Assembly: GCF_030287445.1 (NCBI RefSeq)
Contig: NZ_JASVWB010000002.1
Location: forward strand, 7,378,001 to 7,442,000
DNA length: 64,000 nucleotides
Source: Streptomyces sp. ALI-76-A
GTDB lineage: Bacteria > Actinomycetota > Actinomycetes > Streptomycetales > Streptomycetaceae
Reading direction: 5' to 3'
Shown here: piece after piece, positions 13,304-19,255 of the stretch
How the letters are laid out: each line of letters starts with the position of its first letter
Numbering within the stretch: position 1 is the stretch's first letter
Notes under the pieces: generated by a model
Database searches by the model: none
What the model was told of the DNA's origin: nothing
Seen by the model: the letters and a program-made list of their open reading frames with translations, nothing else
Made by a program: the position numbers and the translations under genes

Positions 13304-13489
13304 GTGTACAAGGTTCTGCTTCTGAAGGTCGGCACTCGGGTTCACGTCACCGGGCACAGGTGGGGTTGCGTCGGTCGGATAACCCGCGTCATCCCCTCGG
13401 GTGGCGCGTACCACGTCGAGAACGCCCGGTTCGCGGTCCGCCCCGGTCAGGAGACGATCGAGACCTTCACGGACCGCCGGGGCCAGTAG
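13304..13489 (+). CDS. Small beta-rich cassette protein
   Basis: A 61-aa protein from GTG 13304 after AAGGGAAGGGAAG. The sequence (MYKVLLLKVGTRVHVTGHRW, GCVGRITRVIPSGG, YHVENARFAV) reads as a small SH3-like or KOW-like barrel. No family assigned. Single-gene cassette with promoter, hairpin leader and terminator. Confidence 0.68.
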   Translation: MYKVLLLKVGTRVHVTGHRWGCVGRITRVIPSGGAYHVENARFAVRPGQETIETFTDRRGQ

Positions 13490-13507
13490 GCCCCAGGTGC
13501 CCCTACA

Positions 13508-13536
13508 GGCCCCCGCTTCGGCGGGGGCCTTCTCTG
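13508..13536 (+). terminator. Terminator with UUCG loop
   Basis: GGCCCCCGC-TTCG-GCGGGGGCC, then TTCTC. Confidence 0.85.
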
Positions 13537-13677
13537 TGTCCGCACGCACCCTGAACGGCCCTGTACGGCCCGCGTAGCGGCCCCCTGGCCCCTCGGCCGG
13601 CCATCTCGTCACGCTCGCGCGGGAAGCTGCCTTCTGGAAGCTGTGTAAACGCGTGGCCTTGATCACTCGCGTATAGC

Positions 13678-13707
13678 TTGCGCGTCTAGTTCAAATGACA
13701 GTAACGT
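13678..13707 (+). promoter_or_regulatory. Promoter (inverted-operator type) for a non-coding region
   Basis: -35 TTGCGC (13678-13683), an 18-nt spacer with the inverted operator variant GTTCAAATGACAGTAAC (13689-13705), and -10 TAACGT (13702-13707). A GTGTAAAC variant lies upstream at 13643-13650. Unlike the protein cassettes it is not followed by TGTCAGCGAGAG. Confidence 0.7.
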
Positions 13708-13713
13708 CCCTCG

Positions 13714-14261
13714 GGCACGGCCGATCTTGGGCCGTGGCCGCGTAGGACGGCCCCACGGATGGCACCGGGGGGAAACGACATGCCAAGGGAGAGCGGCCCC
13801 AGGAAACCGCCCTGCGGCCCCAGGTTGACGCCCTGGGGAGTCCAGACGAGTCGGCAGTAAGAGAACGGCTCTGCCACAACAAAAGCCGACCCCGGATTCA
13901 GCCACCGGGAGGTAGAGAAGCCCGGTGGGGCACGGCATACCGAGTGACAGACAGATCGGGTGAAGGCAGGCCCGGACCGGTGTTCCCGCAGAGGGGACGG
14001 GCGTGCGGCCCCTAGCTCTGATCACACTTCCCGGCCCTGCGGTGAGGCTAATTCCCTTAACCGGTCCTGTAAGCGACATACCGTGACAGGCGTACCGAGT
14101 ACGACTGACAGGCTCCCCTCTTGAAGTGAGTAACCTCCATACGTGGGGGGCCTATTGCTTGCTTCAAGGGGGGGTCCAATCCACTCCACCCGCTCTAGGC
14201 ACCCGAGGCATGGGGAAAGGCGAAAGACAACAGCAACAACAACCCAACCCACCGGAGCCAC
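13714..14261 (+). ncRNA. Candidate large structured phage RNA (about 550 nt)
   Basis: No credible protein is encoded on either strand between a good promoter (-10 ends at 13707) and the next promoter (14262). The stretch is rich in helices: CACGGCC/GGCCGTG (13716-13722 with 13730-13736), CCCCAGG/CCTGGGG (13818-13824 with 13832-13838), GTCGGC/GCCGAC (13850-13855 with 13885-13890) enclosing AGAG/CTCT, CCACCGGG/CCCGGTGG (13902-13909 with 13921-13928), GTTCCC/GGGGAC (13982-13987 with 13993-13998), CCTGT/ACAGG (14066-14070 with 14086-14090), and a 12-bp stem (14115-14126 with 14162-14173). Size and isolation recall ornate phage RNAs such as GOLLD and ROOL, but membership is untested. The 3' end is unclear. 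Confidence 0.6.
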
Positions 14262-14308
14262 TAGACAAGGATTCCAAATACTAGTAACGTCTCTCTTGTC
14301 AGCGAGGG
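14262..14308 (+). promoter_or_regulatory. Cassette promoter (inverted-operator type)
   Basis: -35 TAGACA (14262-14267); inverted operator TTCCAAATACTAGTAAC (14272-14288) in a 17-nt spacer; -10 TAACGT (14285-14290); leader TGTCAGCGAGGG (14297-14308). There is no GTTTAAAC upstream and no clear leader hairpin. Confidence 0.75.
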
Positions 14309-14330
14309 AACGGCAAGGAAGGGCGTCACA

Positions 14331-14528
14331 GTGGCAAAGGTGAAGAGGACTCCGGAAGGTCTCGCCGAGGCAATCAAGGCAGCAGGGTTCAAGGTCGAGC
14401 GCCGGAATCACGGATGGCTTTGCTTCCCCGCCGCGAAAGACCAGCCTGCCGAGTGGATAAGCCGAAACACCGGGGGCCGGGGCCAGAGGAACAATGAGGC
14501 CGTAGCGAAGCGGTTCGGGATTCTGTAA
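14331..14528 (+). CDS. Small basic cassette protein
   Basis: A 65-aa protein from GTG 14331. The layout helix-strand-strand-helix (GLAEAIKAAGFKVERRNHGW, LCFPAAKDQPAEWISRN, NNEAVAKRFGIL) with a basic surface recalls small double-stranded-RNA-binding-like folds such as HicA, but HicA's catalytic His context is not evident. Function unknown. Confidence 0.6.
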   Translation: MAKVKRTPEGLAEAIKAAGFKVERRNHGWLCFPAAKDQPAEWISRNTGGRGQRNNEAVAKRFGIL

Positions 14529-14538
14529 CCTCCCCAAC

Positions 14539-14566
14539 GGGGGCCGGGCGACCGGCCCCCTTCACT
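14539..14566 (+). terminator. Terminator with GCGA loop
   Basis: GGGGGCCGG-GCGA-CCGGCCCCC, then TTCACT. Confidence 0.85.
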
Positions 14567-14567
14567 G

Positions 14568-14592
14568 TGTCAGCGAGAGAGAAGGTTTAAAC
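14568..14592 (+). promoter_or_regulatory. Leader motif plus GTTTAAAC without a full promoter
   Basis: TGTCAGCGAGAG (14568-14579) follows the terminator directly, and GTTTAAAC (14585-14592) touches the next ATG. No operator or convincing -35/-10 was found, so the leader may be made by read-through or processing. Confidence 0.5.
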
Positions 14593-14593
14593 C

Positions 14594-14887
14594 ATGCGCG
14601 AGTATCAGGCCGTTGTGCGAGTGAGGCACCGCGGGCGGAACCTGGCCGAGTCGTCCGACACGCTCGACGCCGTTACCGGTGAGCTGGTCGACTATGGGGC
14701 CACGGCGCAGATGTGGGACGACGTGACCGAGTGGACCATGACCGTGCGCGTGCCGTCCCTGTGGGACGTTGGGGCCGTGGCCGGCCGAACCGTGCGGGCC
14801 GCGTACGAGGGGGCCGGGTGGCCCGTGGAAGTCGTACGCGTGGACGCGTGGCAGGTGGCCGAGTGGGAGCGAGAGGCCGCGAAGTGA
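14594..14887 (+). CDS. Hypothetical protein
   Basis: A 97-aa protein, ATG 14594, with AGAAGG upstream. Beta strands (YQAVVRVRHRGRNLAES, WTMTVRVPSLWDV) and a C-terminal helix (VEVVRVDAWQVAEWEREA). No recognised family. Its stop overlaps the next ATG (TGATG), indicating coupling. Confidence 0.6.
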   Translation: MREYQAVVRVRHRGRNLAESSDTLDAVTGELVDYGATAQMWDDVTEWTMTVRVPSLWDVGAVAGRTVRAAYEGAGWPVEVVRVDAWQVAEWEREAAK

Positions 14888-15039
14888 TGGGGCGCGGGGG
14901 CCGTTGCTGGTCGTGGTGCTGGGACCGGTGGCGCCTTGTGCGCTGCTCTATGCCGCGAGAGCATGTCGAGTCGTCTAAGTGGCATTGTGCGATGAACGCG
15001 CGCGGACAGAAGGCGTGGAGAGTTCGCCGCAAAGACTGA
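14887..15039 (+). CDS. 50-aa Cys/Trp-rich protein
   Basis: ATG 14887 overlaps the previous stop. The sequence is MGRGGRCWSWCWDRWRLVRC and then SMPREHVESSKWHCAMNARG..., with Cys at positions 7, 11, 20 and 34 and a His pair, a likely zinc knuckle as in other tiny Streptomyces phage proteins. Trp content is unusually high. A terminator follows within 10 nt. Confidence 0.6.
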   Translation: MGRGGRCWSWCWDRWRLVRCSMPREHVESSKWHCAMNARGQKAWRVRRKD

Positions 15040-15044
15040 ACGGG

Positions 15045-15070
15045 GGGCCGGGCAACCGGCCCTTTTGCTT
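15045..15070 (+). terminator. Terminator with GCAA loop
   Basis: GGGCCGG-GCAA-CCGGCCC, then TTTTGCTTT. Confidence 0.88.
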
Positions 15071-15075
15071 TGCCT

Positions 15076-15154
15076 GAAGCTAGCATTTGGAATCTCGTTT
15101 AAACGGTGCTATCGTCTTCCTTGTCAGCGAGAGAGCGGCCCCAACCGGGGGCCG
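15076..15154 (+). promoter_or_regulatory. Cassette promoter (forward-operator type) with hairpin leader
   Basis: Operator GAAGCTAGCATTTGGAA (15076-15092) with -35 TTGGAA; GTTTAAAC (15097-15104) in a 17-nt spacer; -10 TATCGT (15110-15115); leader TGTCAGCGAGAG (15122-15133); hairpin CGGCCCC-AACCG-GGGGCCG (15136-15154). Confidence 0.85.
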
Positions 15155-15170
15155 AACGAAGGGAAGACAG

Positions 15171-15353
15171 ATGAGCGTCAAGCTTGGTAAGGGAATTCAC
15201 CGGTGGGTCTACCTCATGGAATCGAACGTGAGCTTCTGCCGGATGTGTCACACGATCCTCGACGCCGGACAGTCGCCCTTCTCGGAGCACTGCACCAGCG
15301 TGCATGACCGAGACTGTGTGTGCGACGGATGCCGGAAGGCCGTGAACGCGTAG
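15171..15353 (+). CDS. Small zinc-ribbon cassette protein
   Basis: A 60-aa protein. CRMCHTI (about 23-29) and HCTSVHDRDCVCDGC (about 40-54) supply two CxxC pairs and His residues, a compact zinc ribbon. ATG 15171 follows GAAGGGAAGACAG. Single-gene cassette. The function is unknown; protein or nucleic-acid binding is plausible. Confidence 0.7.
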   Translation: MSVKLGKGIHRWVYLMESNVSFCRMCHTILDAGQSPFSEHCTSVHDRDCVCDGCRKAVNA

Positions 15354-15360
15354 CAAGACC

Positions 15361-15390
15361 GAGGGGGCCGGGAAACCGGCCTCTTCTCGT
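15361..15390 (+). terminator. Terminator with GAAA loop
   Basis: GAGGGGGCCGG-GAAA-CCGGCCTCTTC, extended by G-U pairs, then TCGTT. Confidence 0.85.
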
Positions 15391-15396
15391 TGCCCT

Positions 15397-15472
15397 GAAA
15401 CTATCATTTGACACGATCGTTTAAACGGCCTAGAGTTCTTCTTGTCAGCGAGAGACGGGCCAGGCCGGCCCG
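15397..15472 (+). promoter_or_regulatory. Cassette promoter (forward-operator type) with hairpin leader
   Basis: Operator GAAACTATCATTTGACA (15397-15413) with consensus -35 TTGACA; GTTTAAAC (15419-15426) in a 17-nt spacer; -10 TAGAGT (15431-15436); leader TGTCAGCGAGAG (15443-15454); hairpin CGGGCC-AGGCC-GGCCCG (15456-15472). Confidence 0.87.
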
Positions 15473-15497
15473 GATGAAAACTCAAAAGGGGAACGCA

Positions 15498-15809
15498 ATG
15501 TTCATTGCGACGAACGTTCACGCCACCGCCGAGAAGACTGTCTTCCTGTGCCTGTCGTACTCGGAACGCGATAAGAGGAGCCTGTTCGACCTGGCCGCCT
15601 ACGAGGACGACGTGAACGCGTACCGCGCGGCCTTCCGGCGCGAAGTCGAGAAGGGCGAAGCGGCGGACATTGTCACCGGGGCGGCCATCCTGGACGATAT
15701 CCGGGACATGCGCGAAGACGCGGAACTGATCCGGTGGGCGCAGCGTCACGGACGCTGCGGTTACAGCGTCAACGCTCACGGATGCGTCATGTACGGCTGC
15801 AAGCACTGA
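15498..15809 (+). CDS. Cassette protein, unknown
   Basis: A 103-aa acidic protein with a helical core (LFDLAAYEDDVNAYRAAFRREVEKG, AAILDDIRDMREDAELIRWA) and a C-terminal Cys/His segment (HGRCGYSVNAHGCVMYGC). No family recognised. ATG 15498 follows AAAAGGGGAACGCA. Confidence 0.66.
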   Translation: MFIATNVHATAEKTVFLCLSYSERDKRSLFDLAAYEDDVNAYRAAFRREVEKGEAADIVTGAAILDDIRDMREDAELIRWAQRHGRCGYSVNAHGCVMYGCKH

Positions 15810-15815
15810 CAAGAG

Positions 15816-15845
15816 AAGGCCCCCGCCACGGCGGGGGCCTTACTC
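15816..15845 (+). terminator. Terminator
   Basis: AAGGCCCCCGCC-AC-GGCGGGGGCCTT, then ACTCGTTT. Confidence 0.88.
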
Positions 15846-15852
15846 GTTTCTG

Positions 15853-15931
15853 GAAACTATCATTTGACATAGCCCGTTTAAACGCCGTAGAGTTTCACCT
15901 GTCAGCGAGAGAACGGCCCGAGAACGGGCCG
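15853..15931 (+). promoter_or_regulatory. Cassette promoter (forward-operator type) with hairpin leader
   Basis: Operator GAAACTATCATTTGACA (15853-15869) with -35 TTGACA; GTTTAAAC (15876-15883) in an 18-nt spacer; -10 TAGAGT (15888-15893); leader TGTCAGCGAGAG (15900-15911); hairpin CGGCCCG-AGAA-CGGGCCG (15914-15931). Confidence 0.87.
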
Positions 15932-15960
15932 GGCTTGATAACTCAAGAGGGGAACGACCG

Positions 15961-16368
15961 ATGAAGGTCTTTCGAGTCGGCGGAACGACGGACGAGATCA
16001 CGACTTGTGAACTCTGCGGGAAGCCCGAGCTTCGGGGCACGGTCCAGATGATCGAGCTTGACGCGGACGGCAACGACTTCGCGGATCACTACTACGGGCC
16101 GAGCTGCGCGGCGAAGGCCGCCGGATGGACTCAGAAGGCCGTGACCACGGCGGCCAGGGCCGCCGACAGGGCGAAGCGGGAAGCCGCCGAAGCGGCCCGC
16201 AGAGAAGCCGAGTACGAAGAGATGAAGCACCGCGACGCGGCTAAGGAATGGTGGCTTCGAGAGAACTACGGAACCACCGACGTTCACGAAGCCGCGAAGA
16301 TGGCAGGAATGAGCTTCGTCCGACTGTCCTGTCTGTTCAGTGACGAATACGAGCGCTGCCAGGCGTAG
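15961..16368 (+). CDS. Cassette protein with N-terminal zinc site and long helix
   Basis: A 135-aa protein. CELCGKPELRG (about 16-26) and CAAKAAGW (about 49-56) form a likely treble-clef-type zinc site. Residues 60-95 are a long Ala/Arg/Glu helix (RAADRAKREAAEAARREAEYEEM), probably coiled coil. The C-terminus looks globular. ATG 15961 follows GAGGGGAACGACCG. Confidence 0.68.
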   Translation: MKVFRVGGTTDEITTCELCGKPELRGTVQMIELDADGNDFADHYYGPSCAAKAAGWTQKAVTTAARAADRAKREAAEAARREAEYEEMKHRDAAKEWWLRENYGTTDVHEAAKMAGMSFVRLSCLFSDEYERCQA

Positions 16369-16377
16369 CGCAGAGAA

Positions 16378-16405
16378 GGGGCGGCCCACGGGGGCCGCCC
16401 CTTCG
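16378..16405. terminator. Bidirectional terminator
   Basis: GGGGCGGCCC / GGGCCGCCCC with a 4-nt loop. It separates the rightward cassette array from the leftward operon ending at 16419. Confidence 0.82.
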
Positions 16406-16418
16406 TCGTTGTGGGCGC

Positions 16419-16631
16419 CTACGCGCCCGAGGGGTTCACGGTACGAGGGTCCTTCGGGTGGCCATGGACCATGTGGGTTCGCATGGCCGTCACTACGCCC
16501 CGAGCAGCCTTCCGGCTGCCCGTGATGACCACGGTAGACACGGCTTCGCGGAGCCTGGCGCACACGGGGCACCGGTCGGGGTCCACGGGGCCAGGGCGGG
16601 GCGTACGAAGGTCAAGCGGTTCCAAGAGCAC
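16419..16631 (-). CDS. Small CxxC protein
   Basis: A 70-aa protein, GTG at 16631 with GGAG about 9 nt upstream. DPDRCPVCARLREAV then MRTHMVHGH gives CxxC plus C-terminal His residues, the arrangement of many tiny Streptomyces zinc-finger proteins. It is probably the last gene of the leftward operon starting at 17503. Confidence 0.55.
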   Translation of the reverse strand: MLLEPLDLRTPRPGPVDPDRCPVCARLREAVSTVVITGSRKAARGVVTAMRTHMVHGHPKDPRTVNPSGA

Positions 16632-16698
16632 GGATCATCACTCCAAGGGGGAAAGCCCCTGCCGCGCGCCACGGGGGGACGGACGCACGGCAGGGGGG
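16632..16698 (-). terminator. Hairpins between small leftward genes
   Basis: CCCCTGCCG/CGGCAGGGG (with a 23-nt loop) and AGGGGG/CCCCT lie downstream of the gene ending at 16699. Partial termination is likely. Confidence 0.5.
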
Positions 16699-16890
16699 TC
16701 AACTGGCCGGACGCGCGTCCCGCTCCCACTGGTACTGGGCGATGTACTGCCGAGCGAACTCGCAGCACCCCTCACACGCGTAGATCGGGGCCGTCCGGCC
16801 GTTGTGCTCAAGCGGGCCTATCCACACCACTAGCCGGTCGCCACGGCGACACAGGAAGCACCAGCCAGGGACTAACGGCCGGCGCGTCAC
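16699..16890 (-). CDS. Small zinc-finger protein
   Basis: A 63-aa protein. GTG at 16890 overlaps the upstream stop (GTGA). WCFLCRRGDRL and YACEGCCEFARQYIAQY supply two CxxC-type pairs. Proteins with this pattern accompany XRE-type regulators in Streptomyces. Function unknown. Confidence 0.65.
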   Translation of the reverse strand: MTRRPLVPGWCFLCRRGDRLVVWIGPLEHNGRTAPIYACEGCCEFARQYIAQYQWERDARPAS

Positions 16891-17123
16891 GGCTTCGGCT
16901 CCACCACGGCGTAGTCGGTGAAGGTACGCATGAACCGCGTGTGGCCCGTGGCCGCCGCGTGCCCTGCCATCCACTTACCTACCCGCTCTTCGTCCAGCTC
17001 CCCGGACGACTCCCCGCAATCGGCCTCTTCGCCAGACACGCACACAGCCGACCGGGACACTTCCCCGGTGGGGTCCTGGGCGATCCGGTAGTTCACGAAC
17101 CGGTAGACAGCTCGGGGGGTCAC
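16887..17123 (-). CDS. DUF7848-like small protein
   Basis: A 78-aa protein. The sequence order matches a Streptomyces family usually found with XRE regulators (DUF7848, assigned from memory): AVYRFVNYRIAQDP...CVSGEEADCG...VGKWMAGHAAATGHTRF. GTG 17123 overlaps the upstream stop. Confidence 0.65.
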   Translation of the reverse strand: MTPRAVYRFVNYRIAQDPTGEVSRSAVCVSGEEADCGESSGELDEERVGKWMAGHAAATGHTRFMRTFTDYAVVEPKP

Positions 17124-17503
17124 TGGTCGTCGAGCCCCCTCTTCTTCACGAACACAGACAGGAGAGCCCCGGTGAGCGTCGCCGACTCCCTCATGAAGGT
17201 GAACGCCTCGAAGACGGGATCCCCCTTGCCGGGCCGGTTGGACAACTCAAGAAGCCTGTAAGACTCCCGGAAGAGGCCCGAAGCCTCTTCGTCGCCCTCC
17301 CACACGTCTTCGGCCAGGAGCAAGTTCAGATGACCGACGACGCGCGCCGTTCTGTCGTCAATCTCCTCACGCGTCGACGTGCTCAGCTCCATCGCCGAGA
17401 TGGTGTCGACGGTGTCCGAGATCGTCTCTACGTCGATCGGCGATCCGTCAACGCTGGTCGCTTCCGGTTCCTTCGTCACGCTCGCCACCGTTTCCCCAGG
17501 CAT
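17120..17503 (-). CDS. DUF6415-like protein, first gene of the leftward operon
   Basis: A 127-aa helical protein (TARVVGHLNLLLAEDV, GLFRESYRLLELSNRPGKGD, FTFMRESATLTGALLSVFV). It resembles small helical proteins annotated DUF6415 in Streptomyces, a tentative match. ATG 17503 is chosen because the leader motif lies just upstream. It is divergent from the XRE-TPR regulator. Confidence 0.6.
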   Translation of the reverse strand: MPGETVASVTKEPEATSVDGSPIDVETISDTVDTISAMELSTSTREEIDDRTARVVGHLNLLLAEDVWEGDEEASGLFRESYRLLELSNRPGKGDPVFEAFTFMRESATLTGALLSVFVKKRGLDDQ

Positions 17504-17511
17504 GAACTGTC

Positions 17512-17583
17512 CTCTCGCTGACGTTGTCGCTCTACGCAACCGTGCCGTCGCCCGCGGCGGTACCGTTGGGGAGTCAGCGAGAG
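17512..17583. promoter_or_regulatory. Divergent promoter region with a leader motif on each strand
   Basis: GTCAGCGAGAG occurs on the minus strand (17512-17522) leading to the 127-aa gene, and on the plus strand (17573-17583) leading to the XRE-TPR gene. TACCGT (17561-17566) is a possible plus-strand -10, 6 nt before the motif. Neither the 17-nt operator nor GTTTAAAC is present, so this switch region is under different control from the cassettes. Confidence 0.6.
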
Positions 17584-17612
17584 TTGAAAGCGTGGAAAGT
17601 TCGGGGGTTCCC

Positions 17613-18944
17613 GTGGCCGAGAAAGAGCCGAACGAGGGTCTGAACCGCCTTCTCGCCGAGGCGGATTGGTCCCTTGGACAGTTGGCCACCGCCATCAATC
17701 GAGCGGGTGAAGAAGCCGGTGTCAGCGTCCGGGCCGACAAGAGCAACGTCAGTAAGTGGCTGAAGGGGCACACGCCCGTCGAGAAGGTACGGCCGCTCAT
17801 CCTCGAAGCCATGTCCCGCCGACTCGGCCGCCAGGTCACCCATGCCGAGGCCGGCCTACCGGCCCCGAAGGACGGCCCGTCCGCCCCTGGCACGGTCGAA
17901 GGGCTAGTAGACCTCGGCCGGGCGGACATGGACCCTTCCCGCCGTAGCGTCCTCGGGGCAGGGCTGTACTCCGTTGCGCTCACGATCCCCGGATGGCCCG
18001 ACGTGATCGGGCGGGCCGAAGCGGTGAAGAAGGGCAAGGGGCTTCGGTACGGCTTCGCCGAAGTCGACATGGTTGTTCAGATGACCGAGAAGGTCTCTGA
18101 GCTTGACGACCAGTTCGGGGGCCGCACCGCGCGGCCCATGGCCGCTACCTTCCTGGTGAACACTGTTGCGCCATACCTTCGGGCGGACGCCCCCGAGGAC
18201 GTACGGCAAGCGATGATGTCCGCCGCTTCTGACCTTTGCTACCTAACCGGGTACATGGCCGTAGACGAAGGGCTTCACGGCCTGGCACAGAGCTACTACC
18301 TGAAGGCCCTCGAACTAGCGGGGGCCGCCGAGGATCACCTGACGTACTGCACCACGCTTCGAGGAATGAGCGTTCAGGCCGTAGACCTAGGGCACGGTCC
18401 CGACGCGTTGCGCCTGGCCGAGGCCGCCGCCGCCGCTTCGCCGAAGGCCGGCCCCCGGATGCTGGCCTTCCTCACCGGGCAACAGGCGCACGCCGCAGCA
18501 CAGGAGGGGGACCGTACGGCCGCTCTTCGGTACATCCGGGAAGCCGAGGCCGCCATGGACCGGGCCGAGAGCCGAGGGAAGCCCCTCGGGTCCTACGATC
18601 CCGCCGCCCTCAACTACCACACAGCGCAAGTGCGTTACGAGCTGGGCGACGTTCACGGCTCGATCGAGGCCCTAGAAGAGAGCAACCGGGTTCGGTTCTC
18701 TGTGTACCGCCGGGGGAACGTTCGGATGCGCGCTCTTCTCGCCGAACGTCAGCTTCAGGTGGGGCACCTCGAAGAGGCCGTGAAGACCTGGCACGCCGCC
18801 CTCGACGACTACCCGCTAGTTCACTCGGGTCGAGCCGACGAACGCATTGCGAACATGCGCCGACTCATCCGGCCCCACCTTCGGCACCACGGGGCCGCCG
18901 AGCTGTACGACCGTGCGCAACAGATGAAGCCCGCGGCCGTCTAG
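17613..18944 (+). CDS. XRE-family regulator with TPR domain
   Basis: A 443-aa protein. Residues 5-70 are an atypical HTH (LNRLLAEADWSLGQLATAIN...KSNVSKWLKGHTPVEKV). From about 160 to 440 there are repeated helical hairpins typical of TPRs (GLAQSYYLKALELAGAAEDH, GDRTAALRYIREAEAAMDRA, GHLEEAVKTWHAALDDY). GTG 17613 has GGGGG upstream; GTG 17592 is an alternative. Such regulators are common in Streptomyces, and in phages HTH-TPR proteins can be peptide-sensing lysogeny regulators. It is the best repressor candidate here, though target and ligand are unknown. Confidence 0.75.
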   Translation: MAEKEPNEGLNRLLAEADWSLGQLATAINRAGEEAGVSVRADKSNVSKWLKGHTPVEKVRPLILEAMSRRLGRQVTHAEAGLPAPKDGPSAPGTVEGLVDLGRADMDPSRRSVLGAGLYSVALTIPGWPDVIGRAEAVKKGKGLRYGFAEVDMVVQMTEKVSELDDQFGGRTARPMAATFLVNTVAPYLRADAPEDVRQAMMSAASDLCYLTGYMAVDEGLHGLAQSYYLKALELAGAAEDHLTYCTTLRGMSVQAVDLGHGPDALRLAEAAAAASPKAGPRMLAFLTGQQAHAAAQEGDRTAALRYIREAEAAMDRAESRGKPLGSYDPAALNYHTAQVRYELGDVHGSIEALEESNRVRFSVYRRGNVRMRALLAERQLQVGHLEEAVKTWHAALDDYPLVHSGRADERIANMRRLIRPHLRHHGAAELYDRAQQMKPAAV

Positions 18945-18978
18945 AGCCCGTGTAAACGTCCTGCAGAACGACGAAAGA

Positions 18979-19009
18979 CCCCCCGCACCCGGAAGGGGTG
19001 CAGGGGGTT
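18979..19009. terminator. Bidirectional terminator
   Basis: CCCCC-GCACCC / GGGTGC-GGGGG around GGAAG, between the convergent regulator and lysis genes. A GTGTAAAC variant lies at 18950-18957. Confidence 0.82.
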
Positions 19010-19021
19010 CGGTTCCTGGCC

Positions 19022-19246
19022 TTAGTCGGCCAGGTCGCCGTGACTGGGCGACGGAGTCAGGAGAGCGTCACGGGTCTTCGCGTCCTCGAAGCGCTGTACG
19101 GCTTCACCGCCGAGAAGGCCGAGGACGGCCGCCACAACGCCGAGAACGGGGCCTTCGGGTACGTGGACGCCGTACGCGGCCACAAGGCCGAGGACGGCCA
19201 CGACAAGCGCGTACACGCGCGCCGGATGAGTCTTGAAGAAGTTCAC
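19022..19246 (-). CDS. Holin-like membrane protein
   Basis: A 74-aa protein with two hydrophobic segments (VYALVVAVLGLVAAYGV and VLGVVAAVLGLLGGEAV) separated by a short turn, and a charged C-terminal tail. Size, topology and position directly downstream of the endolysin gene fit a class II holin that times lysis. Confidence 0.7.
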   Translation of the reverse strand: MNFFKTHPARVYALVVAVLGLVAAYGVHVPEGPVLGVVAAVLGLLGGEAVQRFEDAKTRDALLTPSPSHGDLAD

Positions 19247-19255
19247 TGAGGTTCC

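Noticed and set aside
13663..14537. Minus-strand ORFs of 138 and 171 aa over the structured region
   Set aside because: Composition is not protein-like, no ribosome sites, and they cross the plus-strand promoters at 13678 and 14262.
9326..16405. CRISPR array
   Set aside because: The repeats here are promoters, leaders and terminators at irregular spacing around genes. There are no direct repeats with uniform spacers, nor cas genes.
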